From Streptococcus mitis (lineage in GTDB: Bacteria; Bacillota; Bacilli; Lactobacillales; Streptococcaceae): a stretch of DNA of 64,000 nucleotides. The notes below the pieces were generated by a model. The model did not search any database and was not told the DNA's origin. It worked only from the letters and a program-made list of their open reading frames with translations. Below, in pieces: positions 19,856-28,845 of the stretch. The DNA lies in NCBI RefSeq assembly GCF_000722765.2, contig NZ_CP028415.1:1308501-1372500 (forward strand). The letters are read 5' to 3'. Positions within the stretch are counted from its first letter, which is position 1. The number at the start of each line of letters is the position of its first letter. The position numbers and the translations under genes are program-made.

Positions 19856-19896
19856 AAAGGGAGCAAGTAGGGCGTTTCCCTCCTTCTACTCCCTTT
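19856..19896 (-). terminator. Terminator of greA
   Basis: AAAGGGAG pairs with CTCCCTTT across a 25-nt loop that also holds TAG/CTA. The tail is TTTT. Confidence 0.55.
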
Positions 19897-19901
19897 AATC
19901 A

Positions 19902-20384
19902 TTAGGCTGTTTTTTCAACCTTCAAGATTTTTACATCATAGCTACCAACAGGTGTTTCAATGGTTGCTGTGTCACCTGTTTTCTTGCCAATCAAGGCTTG
20001 TCCAATTGGGCTTTCATTTGAAACCTTTCCTGCAAAGGCATCTGCACCAGCTGAACCTACGATAATATAAACTTCTTCTTCGTCCTCACCAATTTCTTGA
20101 ATAGTGACTGTTTTACCAATCGCTACTTCGTCTTGGGCAACTGAGTCGCTATTGACGATTTCAGCATAGCGGATTTTTGTTTCTAAGCTAGAAATTTGTC
20201 CTTCAACAAAGGCTTGTTCATCCTTAGCCGCTTCGTATTCACTGTTTTCTGAAAGGTCACCATAGGAACGGGCAATCTTAATGCGTTCTACCACTTCTGG
20301 TCGGCGGACCAATTTCAATTCTTCTAATTCTTTTTCAAGTTTTTCCTTTTCCGCTAGGGTCATAGGATATGTTTTTTCTGCCAT
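19902..20384 (-). CDS. greA: Transcript cleavage factor GreA
   Basis: About 160 residues. The N-terminal coiled coil is [16 protein letters not shown] … [18 protein letters not shown], whose acidic tip (D, E) reaches the RNA-polymerase active site and stimulates cleavage of backtracked RNA. The C-terminal FKBP-like domain contains [18 protein letters not shown] at 20393 is in frame, but ATG 20384 (MAEKTYPMT) is the standard start. It follows mltG at 60 bp, as in pneumococcus. Confidence 0.96.
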   Translation of the reverse strand: MAEKTYPMTLAEKEKLEKELEELKLVRRPEVVERIKIARSYGDLSENSEYEAAKDEQAFVEGQISSLETKIRYAEIVNSDSVAQDEVAIGKTVTIQEIGEDEEEVYIIVGSAGADAFAGKVSNESPIGQALIGKKTGDTATIETPVGSYDVKILKVEKTA

Positions 20385-20444
20385 TTTTCTCAACTTTCTT
20401 TCGATAGTATTGAATCTCTATCTGAGATTCTCATTTTTGTAGTC

Positions 20445-22138
20445 TTAGTTTGAACTACTATTTTGAGTAAGCTTGCTATTGACGTGCTCAGCTACATTCC
20501 GATCATGTTCTTCCTGAGTAACTGCGTAATAGACTTTACCATCTGTAACATTGGCTACAAAGTAGAGGTTCTCACTCTTAGTTTGGTTGATACTTGCTTC
20601 AATCGCGTCCTGACTTGGACTATCTACAGGACCAGGCATCAAACCAGGTTTGGTGTAAACATTGTATGGTGAATTAATTGATGTATCAATTCCAGCATCG
20701 TCTGCTAGGCTAATATTTTGGCCAAGTTTCCCTTGGGCATACAAGATTGCAATATTGCTTTGAAGTGGCATACCAAGATTCAAACGATTGTAGAAGACAC
20801 CTGCAATCAACTTACGATCTTCAGTCTTAGCTCCTTCTTTTTCAACAAGTGAAGCAATTGTTAGCAATTCATTAACTGTTAAGTTTTTAGACTTGATTGC
20901 ACTATAGTGCGGAGTCAAGGTCTTATCCATAGCTGCCAGCATCTCATCAATCAAACTTTCAATAGTTGTGCTTTCCTTGATAGAGTAGGTCGCTGGGAAA
21001 AGATAACCTTCCAAACGGTAACGAGCTCCACTTTCTTTCGTTGGCAAGCTTTCAAGTAGGTTTGGATATTTAGCAACTTCTTGACTGATAAAGTTGTCAT
21101 CTTGCACCTTAGCCAAGAAGGCTTCCGCTGTCAAAGGTTCTTTAAATTCACCTTGTAATTGGCCTACAGCTTGGGCGATTTGATCAATGGTATATCCTTC
21201 TGGAATGGTTAAATCTGCAAGTGATGGTTCTTGAGGTTCAGGAGTACCACCTTTTTGGAGTTCTTTGATGATATCCTCTGTACTCATGCTCTTTTGCAAA
21301 TTGTAATATCCAGACTTCAAATCTGAATAATTCTTATACTTAGCATAAAAAGCAAAAATCACTCCGTGTTTAATCACACCAGAATGTTCAAGTGCTGATC
21401 CAATCTCTTGGACATTGGATCCTTCTGGGATTTGAACCGTTACATATTCCTTAGAATTTGCATCAACTGGTAATAAAGATGATTGAACATACTGGTAACC
21501 AAAGTAACCACCTGCTGAAATCAAGGCAAGGAAAATCAATAGAGAAATGAAGAAAGCTTTCAAATGTGATTTTTTCTTCTTAACAGGTTTAACTGTCTCA
21601 CGACGACTACGACGTGGAGTTTCAGAAATCACGTCAACAGCTTTCGCTTCGACGACCGGTTCAGGTCTTGGCGCTTCTGCTTGTGTCTCTTTTGGTTCTT
21701 CAGTTTTATAAGAAACAGCTACTCTTGTTGGAGTTGTGTTCAAATCTCTTTCGACCTTTTGTGGACGATTGACATCTGGTCCTGGAACCGGTCTTGATGG
21801 ACTTGCTTCAGCTGGTGAAGCTGGAACATCTTGACTAGGGTGACTAGGAACGATTGGAGCTTCCTCTCTCAATTCCTCCGCCGGTGATGCAGGCACATCT
21901 TCACTAGGATGCTGTGGAACACGTGGTGCATTCTCCATAATTTTTTCAACAGCTGATAGGGATGCATTCATCACTTCTTCATCAGCAATTTTTGTGTCAG
22001 GGACAGACAAAGCTGATTTTTTTCATCAAGTTCAGCGGCCTCTTGACGAATCCCTTCATATTGTTTTACTTTTTCTAAATCACGTAAAATTTGCTCTTTA
22101 AAGCTTAATTTTTCGTCTTCTCTTGGCTTTTCACTCAA
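20445..22138 (-). pseudogene. mltG: Endolytic murein transglycosylase MltG, 5' frameshift
   Basis: The coding sequence has two frames. From TTG 22138, with GGAGGA 7 nt upstream, it reads MSEKPREDEKLSFKEQIL through about codon 40. It then hits a run of seven A at 22023–22017 and shifts out of frame. From 22010 the other frame continues for 521 codons: a proline-rich cytoplasmic region, a TM near FFISLLIFLALISAGGYFGY, a LysM-like part, and the YceG catalytic domain with TIASLVEKEGA and FYNRLNLGMPLQSN. One more A would restore a protein of about 562 residues. MltG cuts nascent glycan strands and is important for peripheral wall growth. The shift could be real, a slippage site, or a sequencing error. 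Confidence 0.85.
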
Positions 22139-22169
22139 AAGTTTATCCTCCTCGTTGACAATCCATAAT

Positions 22170-22198
22170 ATTATATCTTAAAAACGAAAGAAAAGCAA
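22170..22198 (-). promoter_or_regulatory. Promoter of mltG
   Basis: -35 TTGCTT (22198–22193), 17-bp spacer, -10 TATAAT (22175–22170). The -35 lies inside the terminator stem of the preceding gene. Confidence 0.7.
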
Positions 22199-22213
22199 CC
22201 TAGCATGCTTTTC
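22187..22213 (-). terminator. Terminator of the murC–GNAT operon
   Basis: GAAAAGCA pairs with TGCTTTTC across 8 nt and is followed by TTTC on the minus strand. It lies beyond the BOX copy and shares bases with the mltG -35. Confidence 0.6.
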
Positions 22214-22227
22214 TGACTTATTTTTTA

Positions 22228-22330
22228 TACTCAATGAAAATCAAAGAGCAAATTAGGAAGCTAGCCGCAAGCTGTACTTGAGTACGGTAAGGCGACGCTG
22301 ACGTGGTTTGAATTTGATTTTCGAAGAGTA
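22228..22330 (+). repeat. BOX element (boxA–boxC, no boxB), copy 1
   Basis: A 103-bp element with ends TACTC…GAGTA. It contains the boxA core GGTAAGGCGACGCTGACG, which matches the classic BOX-PCR priming site as I remember it. It differs by one base from the copy at 40290–40392, which is in the opposite orientation. TTA flanks both sides (22225–22227 and 22331–22333), consistent with a 3-bp target duplication. It supplies the last codons of the upstream GNAT gene. Confidence 0.9.
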
Positions 22331-22818
22331 TTAGCTTCCCAGACCATATCATACCAAGTTCCCCCTGCAAAGGTTGACTGAGACTGGCCTTCATTGACAA
22401 ATCCATGCCTTTCGTAGTAGGCGATGAGATAGTCATGACAGGTTAGATTAATGCCTTCTCTTTCGTGTTCAAGAGCCAGTTCTTTCAAGGCTGTTAGTAA
22501 TTTTTGACCAAGTCCAAGGCCCTGTGCTTCTTTGGCAATTGAAAGACAGGTCACAGAGATATACCCACCCGGCTCATGACTATGATCTTCTATCTCTTCT
22601 GTAAAAGACTGGTCTTGCAGATGGCGGTGTGGTCCAACTGGCCCTTCTATATACCCCATGATTCTGCCTTCTTTTTCTGCAACCAGAAACGAGGTCTGAA
22701 TTTCTCGCAAATGCGCCTCAAAAATAGAGCGAGGAATAGCCTCTTCAGCAGAGAAATTTTCTAGTTCAATCTCAACGATACGATCCAAATCTTCTAATCT
22801 TGCCTTCCTGATTTTCAT
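22261..22818 (-). CDS. GNAT acetyltransferase with BOX-encoded tail
   Basis: 185 residues. It opens MKIRKARLEDLDRIVEIE and has the acetyl-CoA loop EAQGLGLGQKLLTALKE at about 95–111. The last 20 or so codons after VWEA are read from the BOX repeat and stop inside it (22261). If the BOX and one TAA copy are removed, the frame ends VWEAKK-stop, a natural C-terminus. The start overlaps the next GNAT's stop (ATGA), with GGAGGAAC upstream. Two adjacent GNATs after murC are also found in pneumococcus as I recall. Substrate unknown. Confidence 0.88.
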   Translation of the reverse strand: MKIRKARLEDLDRIVEIELENFSAEEAIPRSIFEAHLREIQTSFLVAEKEGRIMGYIEGPVGPHRHLQDQSFTEEIEDHSHEPGGYISVTCLSIAKEAQGLGLGQKLLTALKELALEHEREGINLTCHDYLIAYYERHGFVNEGQSQSTFAGGTWYDMVWEANTLRKSNSNHVSVALPYSSTACG

Positions 22819-23282
22819 TGTTCCTCCAGATAAAAGGGATTAAACCAAATCATACTAAAACCTTGACTAGCTGCATAAAGCGAAGTTACTTCTTCTTCAT
22901 CAATAAAACCGTTCATTTCAAAATAGGAAAGCAGCTCATCAGGACTCTTCAAACGAATAGCTTTGTAATCCAGCACTACTGCCACCTCTTTCAAAGCCGC
23001 AAGAAGAAGCGTTCCCAAGCCCTGTCTCTGATGGTCAGCCTCGATGACTAAAGAATGTATTTCTAGACATTGCGGATTGTGTGGGTAAGGACCACCTAGA
23101 ACATAGCCCAGAAGCTGATTTTCATCCCTAGCTAGAAGAAAGGTATCCGCACACTTACGGATACTTTCTTCTAAAATATGGGAAGGTTGCTGCTTTTCAG
23201 CTGGAAAAGATGAAGCCTGAAGTTCCTCTATCTCAGCCAAATCAGACTTACTTGCCTGAATGATCTTAATTGGAATTTCCAT
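22815..23282 (-). CDS. GNAT acetyltransferase
   Basis: 155 residues. EIHSLVIEADHQRQGLGTLLLAALKE forms beta-4 and the acetyl-CoA loop, and LLSYFEMNGFIDEEE the C-terminal strand. It is 10 bp downstream of murC and translationally coupled to the following GNAT, so it belongs to the murC operon. No link between the acetylation target and cell-wall synthesis can be read from sequence. Confidence 0.87.
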   Translation of the reverse strand: MEIPIKIIQASKSDLAEIEELQASSFPAEKQQPSHILEESIRKCADTFLLARDENQLLGYVLGGPYPHNPQCLEIHSLVIEADHQRQGLGTLLLAALKEVAVVLDYKAIRLKSPDELLSYFEMNGFIDEEEVTSLYAASQGFSMIWFNPFYLEEQ

Positions 23283-23291
23283 GGGAAAATC

Positions 23292-24626
23292 CTATTGAAC
23301 ATTGCTTGTCAAGTTAGACAAGAGTCGCTCAAATGAGTATTCATAGGTTTGGATATCTCCTGCTCCCATAAAGACATAGACAGCATTGTCATGGTCTAGG
23401 AGTGGAGAAACATTTTCAACAGTGATAACTTGGTGTTTCTTATTGATTTTATTGGCTAGGTCTTCTACCTTAACATCACCATGGTCTACTTCACGAGCAG
23501 ATCCATAAATTTGCGCTAGGTAAACTGCATCCGCTTGATTCAAAGCGTGGGCAAATTCGTCCAACAGGGCAATAGTTCTTGTAAAAGTATGCGGTTGGAA
23601 GATTGCTACGATCTCTTTGCTTGGGTATTTCTGACGAGCCGCATCCAAGGTTGCAATGATTTCTGTTGGATGGTGGGCAAAGTCATCGATAATCACTGTG
23701 TCATTGACAATTTTCTCAGTGAAACGACGCTTAACACCAGCAAATGTTTTCAAGTGTTCACGCACCAAGTTCAAATCAAATCCTGCTGTGTAAAGAAGAC
23801 CAATAACGGCTGTCGCATTCATGATATTGTGACGACCAAAGGTTGGAATGTGGAATTGCCCTAATTCTTGTCCACGGAAATGAACTGTGAAGGTTGAACC
23901 AGTTGTTGAACGAAGAAGATCACTAGCGACAAAGTCATTACCTTCTGCTTCAAAACCATAGTAATAAATCGGAGCATCAGACGTAATCTTACGCAATTCA
24001 GCATCTTCACCGTAGACAAAGAGACCCTTGGTAATTTGTTTGGCATAGTCGTTAAAGGCATTGAATACATCCTCTAAACTTGTGAAATAATCTGGATGGT
24101 CAAAGTCAATGTTAGTGATGATAGAGTATTCTGGGTGGTATGGCATGAAGTGACGCTCATATTCGTCTGATTCAAAGACAAAATATTTGGCATTAGCTGA
24201 TCCACGACCAGTCCCATCTCCAATCAAGAAGCTAGTATCTGTGATATGAGACAAGACATGAGACAACATACCCGTTGTTGAAGTTTTTCCGTGCGCTCCA
24301 GCAACTCCCATGCTAACAAAGTCGCGCATAAAGCTACCTAGGAACTCATGGTAGCGTTTGTAGCTAATGCCATTTTGGTCCGCATAGGCAATTTCGACGT
24401 TGTTATCTGGACGAAAGGCATTTCCAGCGATAATTTCCATATCACCGTCTAGATTCTTTTCATCAAAAGGAAGAATGGTAATTCCTGCCTGCTCAAGACC
24501 ACGTTGAGTAAAGTAGTACTTTTCAACATCTGAACCCTGTACCTTATGCCCCATTTGGTGCAACATCAAGGCCAAGGCACTCATACCTGATCCCTTAATT
24601 CCGATAAAATGATATGTCTTTGACAT
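23292..24626 (-). CDS. murC: UDP-N-acetylmuramate–L-alanine ligase
   Basis: 444 residues. It adds L-Ala to UDP-MurNAc with ATP, the first cytoplasmic stem-peptide step. The N-terminal Rossmann motif is [17 protein letters not shown], the Mur ligase P-loop is [15 protein letters not shown] at about 107–121, and [10 protein letters not shown] is the C-terminal domain hallmark. It follows the hypothetical gene at a 10-bp gap, in an operon with the SNF2 helicase upstream. Confidence 0.97.
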   Translation of the reverse strand: MSKTYHFIGIKGSGMSALALMLHQMGHKVQGSDVEKYYFTQRGLEQAGITILPFDEKNLDGDMEIIAGNAFRPDNNVEIAYADQNGISYKRYHEFLGSFMRDFVSMGVAGAHGKTSTTGMLSHVLSHITDTSFLIGDGTGRGSANAKYFVFESDEYERHFMPYHPEYSIITNIDFDHPDYFTSLEDVFNAFNDYAKQITKGLFVYGEDAELRKITSDAPIYYYGFEAEGNDFVASDLLRSTTGSTFTVHFRGQELGQFHIPTFGRHNIMNATAVIGLLYTAGFDLNLVREHLKTFAGVKRRFTEKIVNDTVIIDDFAHHPTEIIATLDAARQKYPSKEIVAIFQPHTFTRTIALLDEFAHALNQADAVYLAQIYGSAREVDHGDVKVEDLANKINKKHQVITVENVSPLLDHDNAVYVFMGAGDIQTYEYSFERLLSNLTSNVQ

Positions 24627-24636
24627 GTTTTCTCCC

Positions 24637-25254
24637 CTATTCCGTAATTCTTGTCAGATTCAACTCTTGGGCCACCTGACGTTCTTGTTCTTTTTGTTGA
24701 TTCTTTTTATTGTAGATTTGGCTCTTCTTCAGAAAATCATAATTGTTTTTCTTTGGGCCTGAAGTTTCTTTTGGCTCAGCTTGAGTCGACATATTGTTCA
24801 CTTCTTCGGCCAAAATGTAATGAGACTGGGTCAATTTTTGACTATATTTGACAAATTCGCCAGGATTTTCCTTTTGGAAAGGCGCGGTAGGTTGATTACC
24901 ATGTCTATCCAAACGTTGCTGAGAAGGGCGCCTTGTAGGAGTAATATCCTTAGTCAGATAACTTGCTGAGCGTTTCTTTTTCAAGTCCGCACGCGCTTCT
25001 TCACGCGCCACCTCCGCATAGCTCTTTCCTTCTTTTTTAACTCCTAAACCAGCCTTCTTAGGCTTCTCTACGGGCTTTTCAATCGGTTTTACTGGTTTTT
25101 CTTCAGTAATAGGGGCCCACTCCAGATAATTCTTATCACGGTATTCTCCCCTGATATTACTGATAAAGTCAGATTCATCGTAGAGGTCCATAACCGGCAT
25201 TTCAGTCAGCATGACCTCATCATCTGACACCAATGGAAATCGTTCTTCTCTCAT
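24637..25254 (-). CDS. Conserved streptococcal hypothetical protein
   Basis: 205 residues, hydrophilic and low in complexity: a K/P/E-rich middle ([15 protein letters not shown]) and a basic, Q-rich C-terminus. There are no membrane segments or enzyme motifs. I recognise it only as the gene that accompanies murC and the SNF2 gene in pneumococcus. It is likely cytoplasmic and largely disordered. AAAGGAAATAG lies before the ATG. Function unknown. Confidence 0.8.
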   Translation of the reverse strand: MREERFPLVSDDEVMLTEMPVMDLYDESDFISNIRGEYRDKNYLEWAPITEEKPVKPIEKPVEKPKKAGLGVKKEGKSYAEVAREEARADLKKKRSASYLTKDITPTRRPSQQRLDRHGNQPTAPFQKENPGEFVKYSQKLTQSHYILAEEVNNMSTQAEPKETSGPKKNNYDFLKKSQIYNKKNQQKEQERQVAQELNLTRITE

Positions 25255-25301
25255 TTTCTATTTCCTTTCAACACTTCATTATAGCGTATTGTCTTGATTT
25301 T

Positions 25302-28300
25302 TCAAGTGCTGGCTTCAGAAATTCCCAAAATTTCTCTAATTTCTGCTAGGGTCAGACTGCCACGTGACTCTGTGCCGTCCAATACTTGTGACACCAGATG
25401 TTTCTTCTGTTCTTGGAGTTCCTGAATTTTTTCTTCAATGGTTCCCCTGGTCACTAAGCGATAAACCTCAACCGTTTCTTCCTGACCCATCCGATGGGCA
25501 CGGCCAATAGCTTGCGCTTCCACCGCAGGATTCCACCAAAGGTCAACCAAGATCACTGTATCAGCACCTGTCAGGTTTAGACCGACACCACCAGCCTTAA
25601 GGGAAATCAGAAAGGCATCTCTTTCCCCTTGGTTAAAGGCCTTGGTCATGTCTTGTCTTTCCTTGGCTGGGGTCGAACCGGTAATTTTAAAGGAAGTCAA
25701 GCCCAAGTCTGGCAGTTCTTGTTCAATTTTTTCCAACATTCCCTTGAACTGCGAGAAAATCAAGACACGGTGTCCACCGTCTGCCACCTGGACCAGCAGG
25801 TCTCGGAGACTATCCAGTTTGCCACTGGCTCCCTGATAATCTTCCATAAAGAGGGCAGGAGTGTCACAGATTTGACGCAAGCGCATCAAACCAGATAAAA
25901 TTTCCACACGACTTCGCTGAAATTCCTGATCTGAAACTTGAGCTAGACGGTCTCGCATCTGTTGCAACTGGGCTAGGTAAATAGCCTTTTGCTGGTCTTC
26001 CAGTTCATTCTTATAAACTACTTCAATCAAGTCTGGCAATTCGGTTAGAACTTCCTCTTTCTTACGCCGCATCACGAAAGGCTTGATAAACTGAGCCACT
26101 CGCTCTGCTGGCAATTTCATAAATTCTTTCTTGCTTGGTAAGAGTCCTGGCATGACGATTTGGAAAATAGACCACAGTTCACCCAGATGGTTTTCAATAG
26201 GAGTCCCTGACAAGGCAAAGACCGACGGCACCACAAATTGTCTCAAGGTCTGAGCGATCTTAGTCTGGGCATTTTTCATGACCTGAGCCTCATCTAAGAA
26301 AAGGAAGTCAAAGGTCATCCCCTGATAAAGATCACTGTCCTGACGGAAGGTAGCATAGCTCGTCACATAGATTTGATGGCTCTCAGCAAGAATCTCTTCA
26401 CGACTAGCTTTCAAGCCATGAACAACAGCTACATCCAACTGTGGGGCAAATTTCTGAAACTCATCTGCCCAGTTGTAAATCAAACCTGACGGTGCTAAAA
26501 TCAAAATCCGACTTTCTTTTGTCACTTGACTGGTCAAAAAAGCAATGGTCTGCAGGGTTTTACCAAGTCCCATATCATCAGCCAAAATCCCACCAAAACT
26601 ATAATGATGGAGCATTTGCAGCCAACCGATTCCCTTCTCCTGATAATCTCGCAAGTCAGCCTTGACATGAGTTACTTGTAAAGGAAAGTCCTCTGGATGC
26701 GTCAAATCCTGGGCCAGATTCTGGAATTCTTGTGAAAAAGAAACACGGTCTAGCCCTTCAAAAAGATGAGCTAAACTGTAGGCCAAGGATTTTCGAGCCT
26801 GCAAAGCCCCATCTTTTAATTCAAACTGCCCCAATTCCTGTAGATTTTGGCGAATTTTCTTGGTTTCTTCATCGAAAAAGTAGACTTGATTAGACGAATC
26901 AATGTAATAATCCTTGTTGGCAACCAAGGCCTGCATGGCTTGGTCAATTTCCTCTTGGGCAATATCTTGAAAATCAAATTGGATTTCCAAGAGACCTCCC
27001 TTGGAAGCAATCTGAACTTGAGGGCTTGCCAGGCTATAAATTTCTTCTAACTTGTCTGATAAATCAACATTCCCGAGTTTTTCAAAGGCTGGAATGATTT
27101 CATGGAAGAAATGATAAACAGACTCTGCTTTTAAGGCCTGACGCCAAGATTGAAAATCCGCTTCAAATCCAGCTGCCAAACAGACTTGGAAAACTCTTTC
27201 TTCTAAGTCTGCATCACTCGAAAATGGTAATTCTTCTAACTCTTGTCGGCTAGATACCTGTCTATTTCCATAATCAAACTGAATTTCTAGACGAATCCGA
27301 TTATCCTCTTCCCTATCAAAATAAAAAGAGGGCTCAAAAATTTTAATTTGTAAGCGTTCTGGAGCTGAAACAGTCCCCATTTGGCTAAAGAGTATTAGAC
27401 TAGAAGCCAATTTATCTCGGTCACTGCTATCAAATTGCAGGTATTTCTTTCCATGTCGATCCAAAGGCAGCGCTTTGATTTCCTTGAGAAGACGCATCTG
27501 CTGGTCTGTTAGAAAATAAATCTGACCTTTATGGAAAAGTACTGCTCCCTGATAAAAGACATTGACCCTTGGACTCTCACTGATTTCCATTTCAAAATAA
27601 TCCGAGTATTCTGTTACTGTAAAGGCAAAGAGATTGGCATCAGCATGCATATCCTGAAAAAGCAGAGTCTGGTAGCTATCCACTTGATGGTCAAATTGAA
27701 AATGAGGCAAGGCCATCAATAAATTCACACCCTGCTCAAAAAAGGTCAGAGGAAAAAAGAGGTGCCTACCTTGGTTTTGGAAAAAGAGATCTGGAGCCAA
27801 TCCTTCCTCCGTTAGTCCCCGCAAGAAAGTCAGAAGTTCTTGGCTGGCTTCATCAAAGTCTTCCCAAGACAGAGACTCCTCATAAGTTTTGCCAATCATA
27901 TAAGGTTTTCTCTTATCGACGACTCTTAAAAAGAGGGGAATATCCCGAATGACGTAGTATTTTTGGCTATTGATTTGCCCGATTCTCAGGGTCCACAAGA
28001 TATGATTGCTTCCTGCTTCCACCTGACCCACAGCAGATAACTCATAGGCTCGGTCTGATTTTGGAGATAAGATTCGTTCCAAAAATTTTCCACCCAAGGT
28101 CACCTTGGTTTCAACGGCCTCTTTTTCTTCATGACCTTCTTCCAGACTCTGCAAGATTTCCTGACCACGCTCATCATTTTTTAGAAAATGCTCCAGAGCT
28201 GCCAAATGCACACAGTAGCCCCTCTTTTGGAAAAAATCGCAGGCACAAAAAACCAAATCATCCTCTAAACTATAGCGCAGTTCTTCTTCTGCAACGCGAG

Positions 28301-28400
28301 CGTAGAGCCGATTGTTCTTTTCCTTGATAATGTCAACCTTACCAGTTTCATAAAGGGCAACGCCTTCGATACGGACTTTCCCCGGAATCAATTTAGCCAT
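25302..28400 (-). CDS. SNF2-family DNA/RNA translocase with SWIM zinc finger
   Basis: 1032 residues. At the N-terminus a SWIM-type finger, CACDFFQKRGYCVH, lies near residue 52, followed by a long middle region. The SNF2 ATPase begins near 590: motif I is LADDMGLGKTLQTIAFL, motif II is LFLDEAQ (DEAQ rather than DEAH), SGTPIENHLGELWSIF follows, and motif VI is QAIGRAHRMGQ. It acts as an ATP-driven translocase, perhaps RapA/HepA-like in recycling RNA polymerase. It heads the operon with the hypothetical gene, murC and two GNATs. Confidence 0.93.
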   Translation of the reverse strand: MAKLIPGKVRIEGVALYETGKVDIIKEKNNRLYARVAEEELRYSLEDDLVFCACDFFQKRGYCVHLAALEHFLKNDERGQEILQSLEEGHEEKEAVETKVTLGGKFLERILSPKSDRAYELSAVGQVEAGSNHILWTLRIGQINSQKYYVIRDIPLFLRVVDKRKPYMIGKTYEESLSWEDFDEASQELLTFLRGLTEEGLAPDLFFQNQGRHLFFPLTFFEQGVNLLMALPHFQFDHQVDSYQTLLFQDMHADANLFAFTVTEYSDYFEMEISESPRVNVFYQGAVLFHKGQIYFLTDQQMRLLKEIKALPLDRHGKKYLQFDSSDRDKLASSLILFSQMGTVSAPERLQIKIFEPSFYFDREEDNRIRLEIQFDYGNRQVSSRQELEELPFSSDADLEERVFQVCLAAGFEADFQSWRQALKAESVYHFFHEIIPAFEKLGNVDLSDKLEEIYSLASPQVQIASKGGLLEIQFDFQDIAQEEIDQAMQALVANKDYYIDSSNQVYFFDEETKKIRQNLQELGQFELKDGALQARKSLAYSLAHLFEGLDRVSFSQEFQNLAQDLTHPEDFPLQVTHVKADLRDYQEKGIGWLQMLHHYSFGGILADDMGLGKTLQTIAFLTSQVTKESRILILAPSGLIYNWADEFQKFAPQLDVAVVHGLKASREEILAESHQIYVTSYATFRQDSDLYQGMTFDFLFLDEAQVMKNAQTKIAQTLRQFVVPSVFALSGTPIENHLGELWSIFQIVMPGLLPSKKEFMKLPAERVAQFIKPFVMRRKKEEVLTELPDLIEVVYKNELEDQQKAIYLAQLQQMRDRLAQVSDQEFQRSRVEILSGLMRLRQICDTPALFMEDYQGASGKLDSLRDLLVQVADGGHRVLIFSQFKGMLEKIEQELPDLGLTSFKITGSTPAKERQDMTKAFNQGERDAFLISLKAGGVGLNLTGADTVILVDLWWNPAVEAQAIGRAHRMGQEETVEVYRLVTRGTIEEKIQELQEQKKHLVSQVLDGTESRGSLTLAEIREILGISEAST

Positions 28401-28425
28401 ATTTTTACCTTTACCTTATCTTTTT

Positions 28426-28434
28426 ATTATACCA
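28426..28434 (-). promoter_or_regulatory. Extended -10 promoter of the SNF2–murC operon
   Basis: TGG-TATAAT lies 26 bp before the ATG; the -35 region is A/T-rich without a clear box. Confidence 0.55.
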
Positions 28435-28452
28435 TATTTTCCCCTATGAAAA

Positions 28453-28487
28453 TAGCCTCCTAGAGATACTTTTCTCATAGAAGGCTA
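28453..28487. terminator. Bidirectional hairpin terminator
   Basis: TAGCCTTCTA pairs with TAGGAGGCTA (one U·G) across 15 nt. Minus-strand reading is followed by TTTTC, plus-strand reading by GATTTTT. It separates the Abi/tRNA-fragment island from the SNF2 operon. Confidence 0.7.
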
Positions 28488-28500
28488 GATTTTTAAAGTC

Positions 28501-28635
28501 GTAACTTCTCAAAGTAACTTCCATCTCTCTCCCAAAAGTGGAAGTTGGTCTAAGACGAATTTCCACTGATTTCACGCATTTTTCTCATACTAAAAGCTAG
28601 GTTGTGGGAAACTGGAAGTTAGTTTTAGAAGTTAC
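28501..28635. repeat. 135-bp element with 22-bp terminal inverted repeats
   Basis: The left end (28501–28522) and the complement of the right end (28614–28635) match at 20 of 22 positions, both starting GTAACTTCT and ending CTTCC. An inner stem AGTGGAA…TTCCACT lies in the left half. There is no coding capacity. It looks like a small non-autonomous (MITE-like) element. It sits 11 bp from the tRNA fragment. Confidence 0.55.
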
Positions 28636-28646
28636 CCTCTATACTA

Positions 28647-28699
28647 TACCGGCGGCCGGGGTCGAACCGGCACGTCCTCGCGGACACTGGATTTTGAGT
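28647..28699 (-). tRNA. 3' half of a tRNA-Leu(CAA) gene (truncated; likely attachment-site scar)
   Basis: On the minus strand the sequence runs from the anticodon loop CTCAAAA through TCCAG, the long variable arm GTCC-GCGA-GGAC, the T arm GCCGG-TTCGACC-CCGGC and the acceptor CGCCGGTA. The part 5' of the anticodon is unrelated and cannot close the anticodon stem or the acceptor, so this cannot be a working tRNA. Integrases of genomic islands often recombine within exactly this half of tRNA-Leu genes. Confidence 0.8.
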
Positions 28700-28845
28700 T
28701 CTAACTCAATGTTTTTATATCAATTAAAATAGCATGAAATCAGCAATTTTACTATTTAAAAATATCTGATTTTAGCTGAATTTACCAATTATGGTATTTT
28801 TGTGGAAATTACTATATAATTCATTCATATTTTTATTAAGTACTT

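Noticed and set aside
22228..22330. RUP element
   Set aside because: The core GGTAAGGCGACGCTGACG is the boxA signature, so BOX is the better identity; the two copies are A–C forms lacking boxB.
28640..28710. A complete functional tRNA-Leu gene
   Set aside because: Only the part from the anticodon loop to the acceptor end is present; the D arm and 5' acceptor strand are missing.
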